Positions 12,645 through 24,987 of a stretch of 64,000 nucleotides of DNA are shown here, piece by piece. The notes under the pieces were generated by a model. It saw only the letters and a program-made list of their open reading frames with translations, had not been told where the DNA came from and ran no database searches. Every line of letters begins with the position of its first letter. The stretch's first letter is position 1. Origin of the DNA: Balanoglossus misakiensis (lineage: Eukaryota; Hemichordata); assembly GCA_040954595.2 (NCBI GenBank), contig CM082595.2, positions 7,378,001 to 7,442,000 on the forward strand, read 5' to 3'. Position numbers and translations under genes: made by a program.

Positions 12645-13925
12645 CTAAGGAACAATAATGACTGGATCTTCACACAGTTCACCGGTTTGCCATATTTTCA
12701 CTGTGACCATGGCGACCTTTGAACTTTGAACATTGACCTCTCCGCCCCAGCCATCGATGACATTGATGATTCCGCCCGTTGCTGTGGAGGGTGACCACAG
12801 GCGAATTCCGGAGTCAGTGTATCCAAAAACGACCCCACCATAGTTGATATCTGCATGAGCCTGCTGGGCGCCCATACCGTAGAAGACAAAGCCTTGATTT
12901 GGACCATCGATTGCCTGAACCTCAACCTGGACGAGATCAGGCTGGATGACAGATGGCAGTCGTATTTCTCGGAATGGTAGAATGCCGGCACCTTGTCCCA
13001 TTTGCATAAACCAGTCAGTTTCGTAGTCGGGCTCCGGCATGTGTGTCTTCCAAATGCTGACTTTAACAAGGGCATTGTGATGGCGAACGGCAAAAGCCTC
13101 GCCACCCCAACCATCTAATCCACTGAAGATTGCGCCATGATAGTCCCCAACAGAATAACCAATGTCGTGCCGAGATGGTGCCCACAGCCTGACGTTCCAC
13201 GGGTCAGTTGCATACACTACGCCCCCATAGTTGGCCCACTGTCGATCATCGTCACACTGTGCTGCTCCCACCCCATCGTGTACAAACCCCCCGATGTCTG
13301 CACCGCCATTCTTGGCTTTGTACTGAACCACCACCAAAGATGGCCGTTCTCCTAGGTTGTGTTCGATTTCTTTGAACGACCCGACCCTACCGCCTGATTT
13401 CATATCAAACCATTCGGTCACTATGTCCGGGCAAGGGAAAGTTGCAGGAAGCCAGGCTTGAACCTTTACCATTGCTATGTGAGTACACTGCTCGTATCTG
13501 TCACCCCAGTATGGTCCTCCAGTTGATATGATGCAACCCTTGTCGTAGCCATTGTGATTATCTGGAGCCCATATCCTCACCTGGTTTTCATTATAGCTGT
13601 AAACAACTCCTCCGTACCTACTCGTTTCGTCATCACCTGAGGCCGACCCCATACCTTCAAAGATGTAACCATCATTAGGGCCACCAACAGCTTTCGCGAA
13701 AACTTTCACACGCACTGGCAGTTCTCCAAGGTTGTGCTGAACACTGAGAAATGAGCCGCTCCCAGCCTGTGAAGAAAGGCTCACCCATTCACTTTCAAAA
13801 TCTGGTTTCGCTATTCTTTGGATTGGGTCACGGCATCGCCGCCCACCAGTGAGGCGATCAGCTCGGCAGCCATCATACCAAACACACCACAAAAGAACAA
13901 GGAATCCCAACTTTAGATAAAACAT
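12645..13925 (-). CDS. Secreted three-repeat protein, possibly lectin-like
   Basis: A 426-residue open frame. Residues 1-22 form a signal peptide (hydrophobic LGFLVLLWCVW, likely cut near GCRA). Three tandem domains follow at about 42-159, 168-293 and 301-413. Each opens with SEW/TEW/TDW plus an aromatic residue, then an HNLGE-type block in the first two, a 'VKAxxGPNxG(Y/F)xFxGMG' core, YGGVVY/F, VRIWAP/VRLWAP/IRLWSP, a G-rich DGWGGE-type segment and a final 'VKVxIW'. I do not know a named family with certainty; the beta-rich, Gly/Trp-rich repeats suggest an extracellular binding or lectin-like protein (inference). The first ATG is used because it starts the signal peptide, and an acceptor (TTTTTAG) lies about 27 nt upstream, implying a 5' UTR intron. 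The whole coding part is in one exon, although repeated domains often sit in separate exons. Confidence 0.85.
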   Translation of the reverse strand: MFYLKLGFLVLLWCVWYDGCRADRLTGGRRCRDPIQRIAKPDFESEWVSLSSQAGSGSFLSVQHNLGELPVRVKVFAKAVGGPNDGYIFEGMGSASGDDETSRYGGVVYSYNENQVRIWAPDNHNGYDKGCIISTGGPYWGDRYEQCTHIAMVKVQAWLPATFPCPDIVTEWFDMKSGGRVGSFKEIEHNLGERPSLVVVQYKAKNGGADIGGFVHDGVGAAQCDDDRQWANYGGVVYATDPWNVRLWAPSRHDIGYSVGDYHGAIFSGLDGWGGEAFAVRHHNALVKVSIWKTHMPEPDYETDWFMQMGQGAGILPFREIRLPSVIQPDLVQVEVQAIDGPNQGFVFYGMGAQQAHADINYGGVVFGYTDSGIRLWSPSTATGGIINVIDGWGGEVNVQSSKVAMVTVKIWQTGELCEDPVIIVP

Positions 13926-13951
13926 TCTTGTTTTATGAGAAGTCTCTCAAT

Positions 13952-13953
13952 CT
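13952..13953 (-). other. Probable 3' splice site ahead of the start codon
   Basis: On the minus strand a T-rich tract ending TTTTTAG stops 26-27 nt before the ATG of the three-repeat gene. It suggests a non-coding first exon further upstream; the 18.4-kb donor is the best candidate partner. Confidence 0.45.
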
Positions 13954-14028
13954 AAAAATAAATAAATAAATGAATAAAACGATTGAATGAAGGTTCAATG
14001 AGATGGTGCTTCTATGTTGATCACAAAT

Positions 14029-14142
14029 AATGTATGTATGTATGTATGTATGTATGTATGTATGTATGTATGTATGTATGTATGTATGTATGTATGTATG
14101 TATGTATGTATTTATGTATGTATGTATGTATGTATGTATGTA

Positions 14143-14221
<79 letters not shown>

Positions 14222-14346
14222 ATGTATGTATGTATGTATGTATGTATGTATGTATGTATGTATGTATGTATGTATGTATGTATGTATGTATGTATGTATG
14301 TATGTGTGTGTATGTATGTGTGTATGTATGTATATATGTATGTATT
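14029..14346. repeat. (TATG)n microsatellite with internal (TG)n
   Basis: About 320 bp of TATG units, interrupted near the middle (about 14147-14204) by a pure TG run. Long open frames of MYVC/IHTY type in several frames are produced by the repeat and are not genes. It would lie inside the predicted 5' UTR intron of the gene at 12645-13925. Confidence 0.98.
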
Positions 14347-17300
14347 CATAGCATTGACGTAAAGATAGATGTCCAGAGCACATATCTATATAATCATGAA
14401 CTATAAGTTAAACTATTGTAGCTTTGCAATACTGATATAGTTATAATGCATCCAGGAATTAGTACTGCAATCAAGTTTGAAAGTAAGAAATACCTAAAAT
14501 TACAAAACGCTTAACATAAACGGATCAGTTTGAGAAACCCTTACCTATTCTCTCCTGAATGCGTTAGCCAGACGTACGACAGACTGAAATTATTGGTGGA
14601 GGACAGTCAATGAAGAAATGAATGTTGCGATATGTGTTCTGAGCTCACATGCGGACGAACCGCTATATATATGCTCTCTCACGGACCGCCACATCCGCAA
14701 GGATGAAAATGACTGTAAACAAGTACTCCCAACTACGGGGAATTGGTCCTGTCGATATCCTGCTGACAACATAAGTCGTACTTTTGGTTTGAACTGTGAC
14801 GTATGTTTAACAAAAGATTCCTAAAACCAGGTCTTTGAAAATGCATGTTTCCAGGGAACCATGGGTAAAGACACAACAGGTAGGGAGGATGTGTTAAAGA
14901 GAATCCGCGCTGAGAAGCGCTCGTGGCCTCGGACAACTTCTTTATTTCTGCGTATTGTTTATCACAACATGAGCTGGGTGCTGGGAATTCGGCATGCATA
15001 CCGCGAAAGGGTCGTGAATAGGGTCAACAGTGCGTGGCGCTTATAACTGAAAAGATCAACAGCATCGTGAGTCCAACTGGCAGGTAACACTGCTTGTTTG
15101 TGTGCGGTCACGACAGCGTGACCGTGGTCAGTACAACCATCGAAATGCGATTTCAGGCGCGCTCAACTCGCAATTTATGGTGGCCATGGGACAAAAACAG
15201 GGTTGCCAAATTTACCCGTGGATTATTGTAACTCATATTACAAATAACCCTTTCTCTTGAAATGAGCAGCCGAAGAGCGATACGCAGAGAAGTAAAGTCA
15301 GTGAAAACAACTTTTGGCAATATGTATGAAGCCTTGTATTCTTCTGTCAAACCAATTACTTGTACAAATACAGAGAATATCATATTCTTCACTGTAAGCA
15401 ATGGGAGAAGGTGACGAACCGCTGGATCTTTGATAACAGCTAAATAGGGGTTTTTACGTCTAATGTCCTAACCATAATAGGCCTATATATGTTGATAAAT
15501 TCTATATTCCTAAAATCAGATGTAAATAAATGATCTGATGACCAGTGTGTTAATATTATTCATACATTAACATTCGTGAGTAAATGTACCACGTGTCTAA
15601 CATTTTCTATAATTTACGATTTAATTGCTCTCTATGCTTCTCTATCTTATATTTCATGAAAATTCATTTTAAATATGAATGAACAACATTAAACATTCCA
15701 ATTGTCGGACCACTGAATCGTCAATCAAAGACAAATGCCGATACGATATCATAAGGCCTGTCCGAATGTGTTGCCTAAAATTAAATGTTCTCAGAAAACT
15801 TAATAAAATGTTTAAAAATTCCATCTTTGTATATAGTTACTAGAGGGATAGCCTTAAAGACCGTGTTAAAAGTGTATCACAAATCAAAATTTAAAAGACA
15901 TGCGTCATAGCAGAATTTTAAGACTTTAAAATGTGATTGTCAGGAAATATGACGTCGTTTATAACAATTTTGATGACAAGATTGCCAGCTGCAATGTTCG
16001 ATCTCTGAGCATGCGCAAAATCGGATGGCCTGTCTGTCATGGGTACAAATGACTAAACTCAGTCTACAGTAATTGTCACTGTTGACCATCAAGGTATGAC
16101 TTGTTTGTTAAATTTTGTGAATGACAGGTGTATTTTCCAGTAATATGTATTTACCTATTATATATAGATAGGTTGTTTACCAATTACTGAATGTGTTGTT
16201 CGTTATCGAGTGCACATATCAGCTTTGAATGGACACCCCAGGAGGAAAACTTTTCACAACAAAAACCTCTCTTTATTAAAGGCCGTTGATCCAGATCACA
16301 TTGTCGCCATCTTTTCTCATATCAGAATATACGTTATACTGCATGTATCAAGTGCAGTTGCTTGTTGTTGAGACTTCACTATATCCTGTAACTACGTATT
16401 ACTATATTAGCAACAACATGTGTGTGTCACAATCAGTCTACCTTAACGTGAACAGTTCACAAGAAGCCCAAGGTAATCGCCGTATCACTGACTCTGACAG
16501 TACTTGCTTCGCCCCCATTCTGTCAGCAGGTGTGGAAACTATTTCTGTTGTGAGTTTATTGTTTATTTAGATGCATAATATATCCCACCAAATAGGCCAT
16601 TTTCGTGACCCCTACATGACCCTACACCCTCGTACTTCCGTTGGTCAGAATCCATCATTTGAATAAAAAAAAACTATACAAAACTCTGTAGTCGATAACA
16701 ATATACTCAATTAGAAAAGTAATTTTTCAAGCAATATTTTACAGAAGAGATATATTATCATAATATTTTTAGCGGGGCGTTTTACTGTAGTCATAGGGTG
16801 CATTATAGTTCATTGACCTGCAGTTGAAACAGCTGTTAGAGGGATCTCTTTGCTGCACTGTACATTCTGATTTCCACACACATGTTTGACATTCATATTT
16901 TAAAGCTCAATCACTTTAGCAACGGCCCACTCATCCATACTGATTCTTCAAAAGACTCACCAATCCTATTACAACCTTATAGATCTTTCAATCAAAATTT
17001 ACCCTTATAGACAAACCAATCAATGTCCATCTTAATATACCTACATATCCAAAGCAATCTTACAGATCCAATCATCCTATCTAATCCCATCTCGTCCAAA
17101 CACATCCTTATGGACGAACACATAAGTATAACCTTAGTAAAACATCCCAATTTACAGACCTTACTTTTTTGACCTGCCGGTCTAAACCCAACCTTGTAGA
17201 CCAACTCATCTTAACCTTATAAACCTATTCAGATCGATATGTTTATCAATATAACTTCCCAAATGACCCATGTCATGCATATTGTACCCGTAGCAGTCTC

Positions 17301-18049
17301 CGTGACATTGACGTTGGTTCCAGACAAAATCATTGCAATAAAATTTTGACCCCACCCTATAAAAAACAACATCGTGGAAAATTACCGTGATATCATCCTC
17401 TGAAAACCAATCGATAACCGTGTCCAAACATTCTAAGAAAAGCGTCCGTACGCCGTTTTGAATTAATATATCAAATGTACCTAATTTTGCGAATAACGTT
17501 CTGAGTTACAATTGGATTACAGGGAAATTGCGATTTTTATTAGGTCCTGACAAAGTGTATGTAATGTCTGCCTATAGGCTACTATAGTAAAAGTATGTAA
17601 TTTGTAAGATTTTCAAAAAACACATCTGCGGAGCCACGATTGCAATTTTACAGAGACCGTTTCTCTTGTTATTACAAAACTTTACTCACTTCACGCAGGA
17701 CTTAGTGCCCATTCATCAATTGTCTCGTTGTGTTTCAAATACGAAATCCTGGCAGATTCTGTTGAATATTTTCTACATTTCGATAACGCGATGTTACTAG
17801 GTCGTATTGTTTTTCCAATGTCGAATAATGATAATGGTGATGGAAATGATGATGATGATGGTGATGATGATGATGATGATAATTAAATTACAAATTAATT
17901 ATGTAAATTAATAATTTACATAATCATAATAATGACGATGTGGTTGCCCTCTGTTCAACTCTTTGCCCTTTTCACATGTGTCTTTCACTTTGACGGCAAT
18001 TTTAACTGTCACGGTTTCACATAATCGTTTTGCACGTATTCATACCACC
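14347..18049. other. No gene recognised; presumed intron or intergenic
   Basis: Mostly AT-rich. An NRF1-like GCATGCGCA occurs near 16011. A (GAT)-rich microsatellite at 17828-17881 is followed by an AT-rich palindrome around ATTATGTAAATTAAT. No exon supported. Confidence 0.4.
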
Positions 18050-18600
18050 GATGCGATGCTGTTCTTTTACAACATCAGCATGTGTATTTAATTCTACGTC
18101 TCGCTGACTGGCGAGATTTCGACAGACTGACAGCTACCTCCGATATTGCCACTTTATAGAGCACGGCAGTCTATTGACACTATCGCCATTCTCGTACTGC
18201 ACCCAGGCGGGTGGCGAAGAACTGCGCAGTGTCGTTGCCATAGTTACGCACAACATGAACGTCGTGCGTCGCGGGTAGCCGTAAGAAAATAAGCCAGGGT
18301 CGTTAAAGTTTCCAGTGGATGGCGATGTGCAGTCTGAAAATTATAACCAGTTATCTTGGTTCGGAGTGGACTAACAACATATTAGAGACAGCGAGCAGTT
18401 CTTACCTTGTTAGCGTCAGAGTATACGCGGAACATCTACCTTAGTTGACTGCCAAAGCCAAGCTTGACACCCATTAACACTGGCAGTCCCAGCTGCCGCC
18501 CCGACGCACGGAAAACACTACAGTGTGTGTACCTTACACGCAGCTGGCCACTAAAGCAGCTTGGCAAAATGATGATAGTAAAATAGTCCCCAAGAATCGT
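18050..18600 (-). promoter_or_regulatory. CpG-richer promoter and first-exon candidate
   Basis: This 550-bp patch is visibly richer in G+C and CpG than its surroundings. It carries a palindromic GCGC site (ACTGCGCAGT, 18221-18230), a near X-box (GTTGCCATAGTTAC, 18234-18247) and, on the minus strand, a textbook donor CTAACAAG/GTAAGAAC (18401-18410). The donor could close a non-coding first exon spliced to the acceptor at 13952, giving a 4.4-kb intron upstream of the three-repeat gene. The link is inference. Confidence 0.35.
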
Positions 18601-18988
18601 CACGCGACTGTGATACCTCTGCTTTCATTACATAACCCGTTCTCGCTCTCACTTGCTAATGTCCTTATCGACTATACATGTATATGACGCACTCTTTGAC
18701 TACTTCTCATTTGCATATAAGAAATCATTGATTGGTGCACTTTTGTGACATTGACAAAACGATTTACGAGGCGATATTGCCCTGATTGTGGCGCTATTAG
18801 CATAATGGATTGAAGAATCAATTCCTTTAGGGGACCTTCGAAATGACTGAATTATAATTCCCTTTTTATTTTAGTCTCCGAGCGAAAATATTAAAAATAG
18901 AGTGCATTTGTATACAGTGTTATGGCTCGGAACGATATTATATAGGTTCTACAAGCGTTTCCTGCAAGCAACCTCATGTGAATATGGT

Positions 18989-18991
18989 TAC

Positions 18992-19034
<43 letters not shown>

Positions 19035-19279
19035 CATAGATACATAGATACATACATAGATACATACATAGATACATACATACATACATACATACATACA
19101 TACATACATACATACATACATACATACATACATACATACATACATACATACATACATACATACATACATACATACATACATACATACATACATACATACA
19201 TACATACATACATACATACATACATACATACATACATACATACTTACATACATACATACACACATATACATACATACAC
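18989..19279. repeat. (GATA)n/(CATA)n microsatellite
   Basis: About 290 bp: GATA units first, then GATACATA hybrids, then a long pure CATA run. Poly-MYVC open frames here are artefacts. Confidence 0.98.
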
Positions 19280-20161
19280 GCATCAACACCTATACTGCCT
19301 CACTTACTTCCCCATATATGCATGATATGAAATAAAGTGAAATAAAATGAACTGTGATCACTTAACTTACGAATCTTATTTGTAGAAGGGATCTGCTTTA
19401 TTGGACATGTCCGTTCCATTGTGCTGTTCGATCAACGGAGCAGTTATGGGAGAGAGTATTGACACTGCAAACAAATGTTGCACAATTTGAGAATAGAGGA
19501 CACGTATGCTATTCGAAGTTGGCACAATGTCGTCATTTCAAATGGACAGTCTGTGAACGGGCGGCGCAAAACACTTCCATTGTCCAATTAGCTTTCGCTT
19601 GTGTCTCGTCTGTATACGGCATCCGGAAACGCACGCGAACGCATGCGCTATACAAGGACCCCATTAATGCGATGCACTCACTCTTCTTTATAATATAAAC
19701 AACGATACGCTCCACTATTTCTAACCTGCTACATGTTAGATAATGAGGAAAGGAAGCTAATAATATGTAAATAAGATGCAAATACGAGATACATGTAAAC
19801 GTCTTATGTAAAATCAAATTTCATGTGACGCAAAGATTTTCCTCAAATTAGAATTAGAAGCTAACCATGTAAAAGTGTTTTCGGGCATATCACTTTTGTC
19901 TCTTCCTTATCTGTTGACTATTGCATTGCATTCAGCCTTAATATTTAGCGGGTACATCTGATTGTATATGGAGTTGCCATGGTAATAATTGACCAGATTA
20001 CATTGTGCACCTGCCGTCTTTGGTTCAGATTCAGATGTTTTTTTCGACATCTCGGTGCTGTTTTCGTGTCTGTTTCGTTTTTCGTGAACCGAACTCTTCA
20101 GCGTGTTCCTATGTGAAATCTTTTTTAAAAAATATGTTCTAACAAGTATAATCATATTTTT

Positions 20162-20245
20162 TATATGTAATCCCATGATATTTTTCTTTGTTTGACGTCA
20201 TCGTATACGAGAGGTTTTCGCGGAGCCGTGAATCTTCGAGCCGTA
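20162..20245. mobile_element. Half of a foldback element (family F)
   Basis: One arm of the palindromic element seen complete at 63321-63479, from 'atgtaatcccatgatat' through TGACGTCATCGTATACGA to the TTTTCGCGGAG region. The second arm is missing. It contains a perfect CRE palindrome, TGACGTCA. Confidence 0.7.
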
Positions 20246-22569
20246 CTGTTATTAAGTTTAAAGACATCGCATCATTTTAGTGAAATATAACTTTGGAAAT
20301 TTGCGTCGAAAATATGAACAATATCCTTCTTCTAGAATAGGCGTACATGACGTTGGGGGCGCCACGAACACCAGCAAAGGTGTCTTCATCACGGTCATGT
20401 GGGACATTTGAAGTTTTCTTTGTCGAGACGACCACTGAAAATGTACTGAGTTATTTTAAGAGATGACGGTCAAAATGTAGCACCGTCAAAACGATAACGC
20501 CAGCACTGTCAGCACCTCTTTTTGCGCACAAAATGAGCTCAATTTAGGAAATCTTTGGTGTTTAACATTTATAGGCAGAGACCACACTTCTTCCTGGGTT
20601 TCAGTTAATACTGCCGATGTCAGTGTTACCTCTACCGTTTTCAACAAGTCGGTGAATTGAGCGTCAAAAGAATAATAATTTACTTGATATTACTTGATTT
20701 TTGAGTGACCAAGCCAAATATAACGTCCATTTCCGTCGCTTGTAATAATTTATAACGTTTTAAAGCTCTTAGATATGCTCATTATTTATTTATTCAATAT
20801 GCGAACGCTACTAAAATAAATACTGCACATAGAGGTCACAAGCCACAGATTTTGCCGAATGATAAAGAGAATATGACTTAGTCATGACATATTCTGCGTT
20901 ATGATGATTGATTAGCATTTAATTGAACCTGTTCATGACACTGATGGATGCATCGCTAGGGCAAATGCTCAAATAAGATGTGATATGAGTAATTAGAACT
21001 CCTAAGGATAGCCTCAACGCATATCGTCGCAGTGTTATTCAAGCTCACATGAATACCCCATTTACCTATATCAGGACGTTTATTCCATCCATATGACGAG
21101 GTTGCCATGTAGGTTTCCAGCCAAAAGAATAATGCCATCGTTGCCGACAGGTTGAAGTTGTGGCCAAAAATATTGAGAAATCTGCCTTGATAATGTAACA
21201 TTTACATCATTGTAACGTCAAAGTAAGTCAGCTACTCATGTTAGTCACATTATTTGGGACTAACGTTCACCAGACATAACCTTGCAGGTAGCATGTTATT
21301 TGACTGGACTACCATGGATGGCATAATTTGCTTGTGGGTGAAAAGTGTATTCGGATTTCCGCTGGGAACATGAACTGAAGTCTTAGTATTATTTATGTAC
21401 CACAAATTAGGCTCAATTTCTTTTACCGCACTTCACTGTATAAAGTATCCACCACGTTCACAAAGTCATTCATCCCAGATACACAAATCACCATAGTGAA
21501 GTATTGACGACGTTTAAACTTGATAATTATTGTTTCCTTTTCGTACAATTGAAATTAAAGTCAACCTACCTGGATGTGCCTCTGTTCGTCATGGTCCACT
21601 CTGTGCCTTTCATGATTTCTCAACGGTCCACACACAGTCTCTCTGCGCTGTGACTCATAGTTAAGTGTACATAATTACCTCTGTGGATTTACACGCGTAT
21701 TTTAATTAAACGACCAAGGTCACGACCCGACCGGAAGTACTTCATTCTGAGCCTTGGCCTTGAGAAAGGCGACACAGTGTTAAAGCAAATGTATAGGAAG
21801 TTTGATCATGATCAGGATTTTTTACAAATATCTGATAACTGTATACAAACTACATACAGGAATATACCTTTGTAAAGCTGTGTGACTGAATTTGAGTCTG
21901 GATTTTAAACGGAAAGGCACTGAGTACCGAAAACATTTAATCACATGGCTATTAAGTGAGACGCTAGAGGGCAATAAAAATATACTCATCATAACCTTGT
22001 TAGGCTGAAAGGTCCGTCGTTTGAGGGCGCTCGATCGATAACGCAAGGACATCGCGACAGGTTTGGTGCCGGTTGGTGCGATAAAAATGTACACAGGTAA
22101 AAAACTAATCGTCGATCGTTCATATTTTTACATATAAAATATTTTATTTCTTATATTTTACATCGAAATAAAACCAACACTTAAACTGAAATTTGGCGAC
22201 CGAAGAGGGCAGGCTTATTTTCAATTCTATAGTACTTTCGGTTGGTGACGTAAGAAGTATGGTAATGACAATGATGCTATAATCCTACTTCTGACGTCAT
22301 ACGACGGTAATATGCGGAGCTATATGAGATAATATAAGGTTATTCACAAAATACCGGGATTTATTGGTTCATAACACATATATGTGCAACTTTTTATTAA
22401 ATTCTTATATTGCGAGTTTTTCTGTAAATTCCTTTCTTTTTGTCAACAAATCTTCCCCTAAGCCACTTGTCCAGTTGCTTTGAAAGTGATTTTTTACGCC
22501 ATGCAGGTGTTACAGAGACCACCACCTATTCTATTATTACTAGTAACTACCAGTGGCAGGTCAGTGAGT
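20246..22569. other. No gene recognised; one weak exon candidate
   Basis: On the minus strand, about 21066-21181 is open (contains FLNIFGHNFNLSAT) and ends at a good donor (GATATAG/GTAAATG), but its acceptor (ATCAAGGCAG) lacks a pyrimidine tract. It is too weak to call. The rest holds no supported feature. Confidence 0.3.
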
Positions 22570-22712
22570 GTCTCTGTAAATTCACTAATGTATTTATGCC
22601 GCTAATTCAAACTTTTCTATATATTTACCATGGTTCAGCTTTCTTTAAATTTAAATTACCAACCCGCTAAATGTACTGAAAATCTAAATTTGCTAAAAAT
22701 CCATGGGCCAGA
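22570..22712 (+). repeat. Dispersed repeat family C, copy 1
   Basis: Matches 23885-24097 over blocks such as 'aaattcactaat', 'aattaccaacccgctaaat' and the end 'ccatgggccagaga'. No coding capacity; class unknown. Confidence 0.7.
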
Positions 22713-23004
22713 GATCAACCCCCCTAGGTTATTTTGAAAGCCTACTTATCCAGCTGTCGGAATCAGATTGTTTGCACTCATATGACGGCTACAAGTCAGA
22801 AGACTGCTATTCTCCCCGGCCGATGAGATTTACACCAGAAAATTTTCCGACTCCGATCAGCTAGTAAGTACCCATCCCTCTGGCTTTCTACCTCGCGTGA
22901 TAGAGAGAGGAAATGTTATCGCGCGATCTGTGTGAGTGTCTGTGTGTTAGCACGATATCTCAAGAACGGCTGATCACACTTCGATCAGCTTTAGTGCACA
23001 CAGG

Positions 23005-23260
23005 CAGGGTCGCACAGGCAGATTAGAAACCGTCTTAAAACATCGTGTGGACGGTGTAAATGGTTCTGAAACAGCTCAGATTTGAGACGGCTTTGCCGGT
23101 CGGAGCTGAGCCGGTGTAAGGATTAACACCTCTACGCAACCCATTGTCTATGGGGCTGAGTCTCAGCGCCTATACATAAACTTTGTGTGTGTGGACGCAA
23201 GCGACTCTAAGTGTTTACCATAGGCAAATAGTGTCTCAAATTTTTCCCTGTCTGAACCTG
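23005..23260 (+). mobile_element. Dispersed repeat family A, most complete copy
   Basis: Left end CAGGGTCGCACAGGC and right end (reverse complement) CAGGTTCAGACAGGG are similar to each other, suggesting short imperfect TIRs. The interior includes 'gattagaaaccgt', 'gtgtggacggtgtaa' and 'gcaaatagtgtctcaa', shared with copies at 944-1068 and 48446-48709. Ends starting CAGGG are common in hAT elements. No open frame, so non-autonomous. Confidence 0.65.
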
Positions 23261-23884
23261 GTACTATATGCAAGTGACGAGTACTGAATAGTTTTTGGTG
23301 ATTGTTCGAAGCGAATAAATGATCGTAATCGGGACAACGTACTTGAGTGAATCGATGCGCCGAAATGATCCATCAACATCACGCGAGGACATTCAGTTCT
23401 ATCACGTAACTTGTTGCAACAACATGGTATATAGGGAGTAATCTGCGTCCTGGCTGAATTTCATTGAAGTACATTAGTTTGAAGGGGTTCGAAGATAGGT
23501 CTATAGTATTTATGAAAAGATAAGCACGCACACTGCACATATGTGATTACGGTACAGCAGCTAGCCAACGGCTATATGCATCGTGTACCATCGTGGTTTT
23601 GAGCTAGTATGAGTTTCTAGTCGTTGTGATATACATGTAAATAATTTGGTTTCAGATATATTGAACTTAAGAAAATCTATATTATACAATCTAATTCTGT
23701 TGAATCGGACTACAGAACCACAATTTACCCGTTAACTTTCTGCAACCGAAACGGCTTTTCGTTGAAGTCGTTTTCTGTATTTTCACTGGTGAAATACCTT
23801 TACTGTCAGAACAATAGTTCAGTGGGAATGTTGTAAAACATGTCTCTTTAGCTGGAATGGTATTTTTAGCTTATTTATCTAGGT

Positions 23885-24097
23885 GTATAAATTCACTAAT
23901 TTAATTAAGATGCTTCTAATTCAAACCTTTCTGTATATTAAATGGTTTAGCTTTCATTATAATAGCTAAATTACAAACCCGCTAAATGAACTAAACATCT
24001 AAATTTACGATGGTGAGCTTTCTTTATATTTAAATTACCAACCCGCTAAATTAAATGGAAATTTTCATTCGCTAAAAATAGTCCATGGGCCAGAGAA
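23885..24097 (+). repeat. Dispersed repeat family C, copy 2 with internal duplication
   Basis: Second copy of the family at 22570-22712, about 1.3 kb downstream. The 'agctttc...aaacccgctaaat' block occurs twice here, so this copy gained an internal tandem duplication. Ends at 'ccatgggccagaga' like the first. Confidence 0.7.
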
Positions 24098-24964
24098 CGA
24101 AACCTTTTCCCCTTGGGATCCATGGGGATACTCATACAGTTAAAATAATATATTTAAGGTTCTGAGAAAGCTGCAGATAAAATCCAAACATTTAGTCTAA
24201 CTTATAAAGTTTCTTGTCAGGGGTTTCACTCAAAATGCTTTGCATGGCATTTTTACAAGGAATAACAAATGGAGGAAATTCCTGAAATAAAAGCAATCAA
24301 TCCAGTTGGATAAATGCAGCTGGAGGTTGACTGTGTGGACATTTAAAACTATGTTTCAAAATTTATTTCCTGTCTTCACGTACTGTTCTCTCAGTTTACA
24401 ATTTGTAAATATTTATTTGCCTTCTCAATAAAGCATTTCAAGACTTTTGCAATTGAAAAAAAATATGTGGCCACAAACCTCACAAATTACCATTACTGGT
24501 CAGTTTATGCTTACGTTCATCCTGTACATACTATGGAAGAACTTCATGACCTCTGCGCACGATCTGTGTTGCACAGAAATTATTTTCATGAGTGATGCGG
24601 TGAATTCTGCGGCAGTACTTTCACGAGCGCAGCGAGTGAAAGTTATTACGAGTGCAGATTCTCTATGGTCACGGTATACCCCCATAGAATCCAGGCATAC
24701 ATTGACCACGGGGAATAAGAACTGGTATCTAACCTGTAATGTCAAATATACTGACAGCTGAGTCAACACTCAATCTGCCGCTGCTGGCCAAAACGGTCAT
24801 AAATGGTGAATAAATTGAGGCATTCAACTTGGTCAAAATGAACACGTCAAACAAAAAATGTCCTGGGTCACACTACGTACAGTGCTACACGTATTGTGAC
24901 CGTAGCAGACACTGTACCCATCAGTAGCGACATGGTTAATGATAAAAGCTTCTTTTTATACTCC

Positions 24965-24966
24965 AG
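24965..24966 (+). other. Probable 3' splice site ahead of the acyl-CoA synthetase start
   Basis: The tract 'ttctttttatactccag' ends 21 nt before the ATG at 24988. It implies a 5' UTR (or short leader) exon upstream that I could not locate. Confidence 0.45.
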
Positions 24967-24987
24967 ACATCTGTACCAGAGAAAGCG

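Noticed and set aside
14014-14406. Long MYVC / IHTY open frames on both strands
   Set aside because: Produced by the TATG/TG microsatellite, open in several frames at once; not genes.
15153-15401. Minus-strand frame after an acceptor-like TTACAG
   Set aside because: Weak donor, no recognisable motif and no partner exon.
18891-19289. Long MYVCMYVC open frames
   Set aside because: Produced by the CATA/GATA microsatellite.
23005-23260. 8-bp target duplication for family A
   Set aside because: Flanks AGTGCACA-like and GTACTATA-like do not match, so the hAT assignment is only by end sequence.
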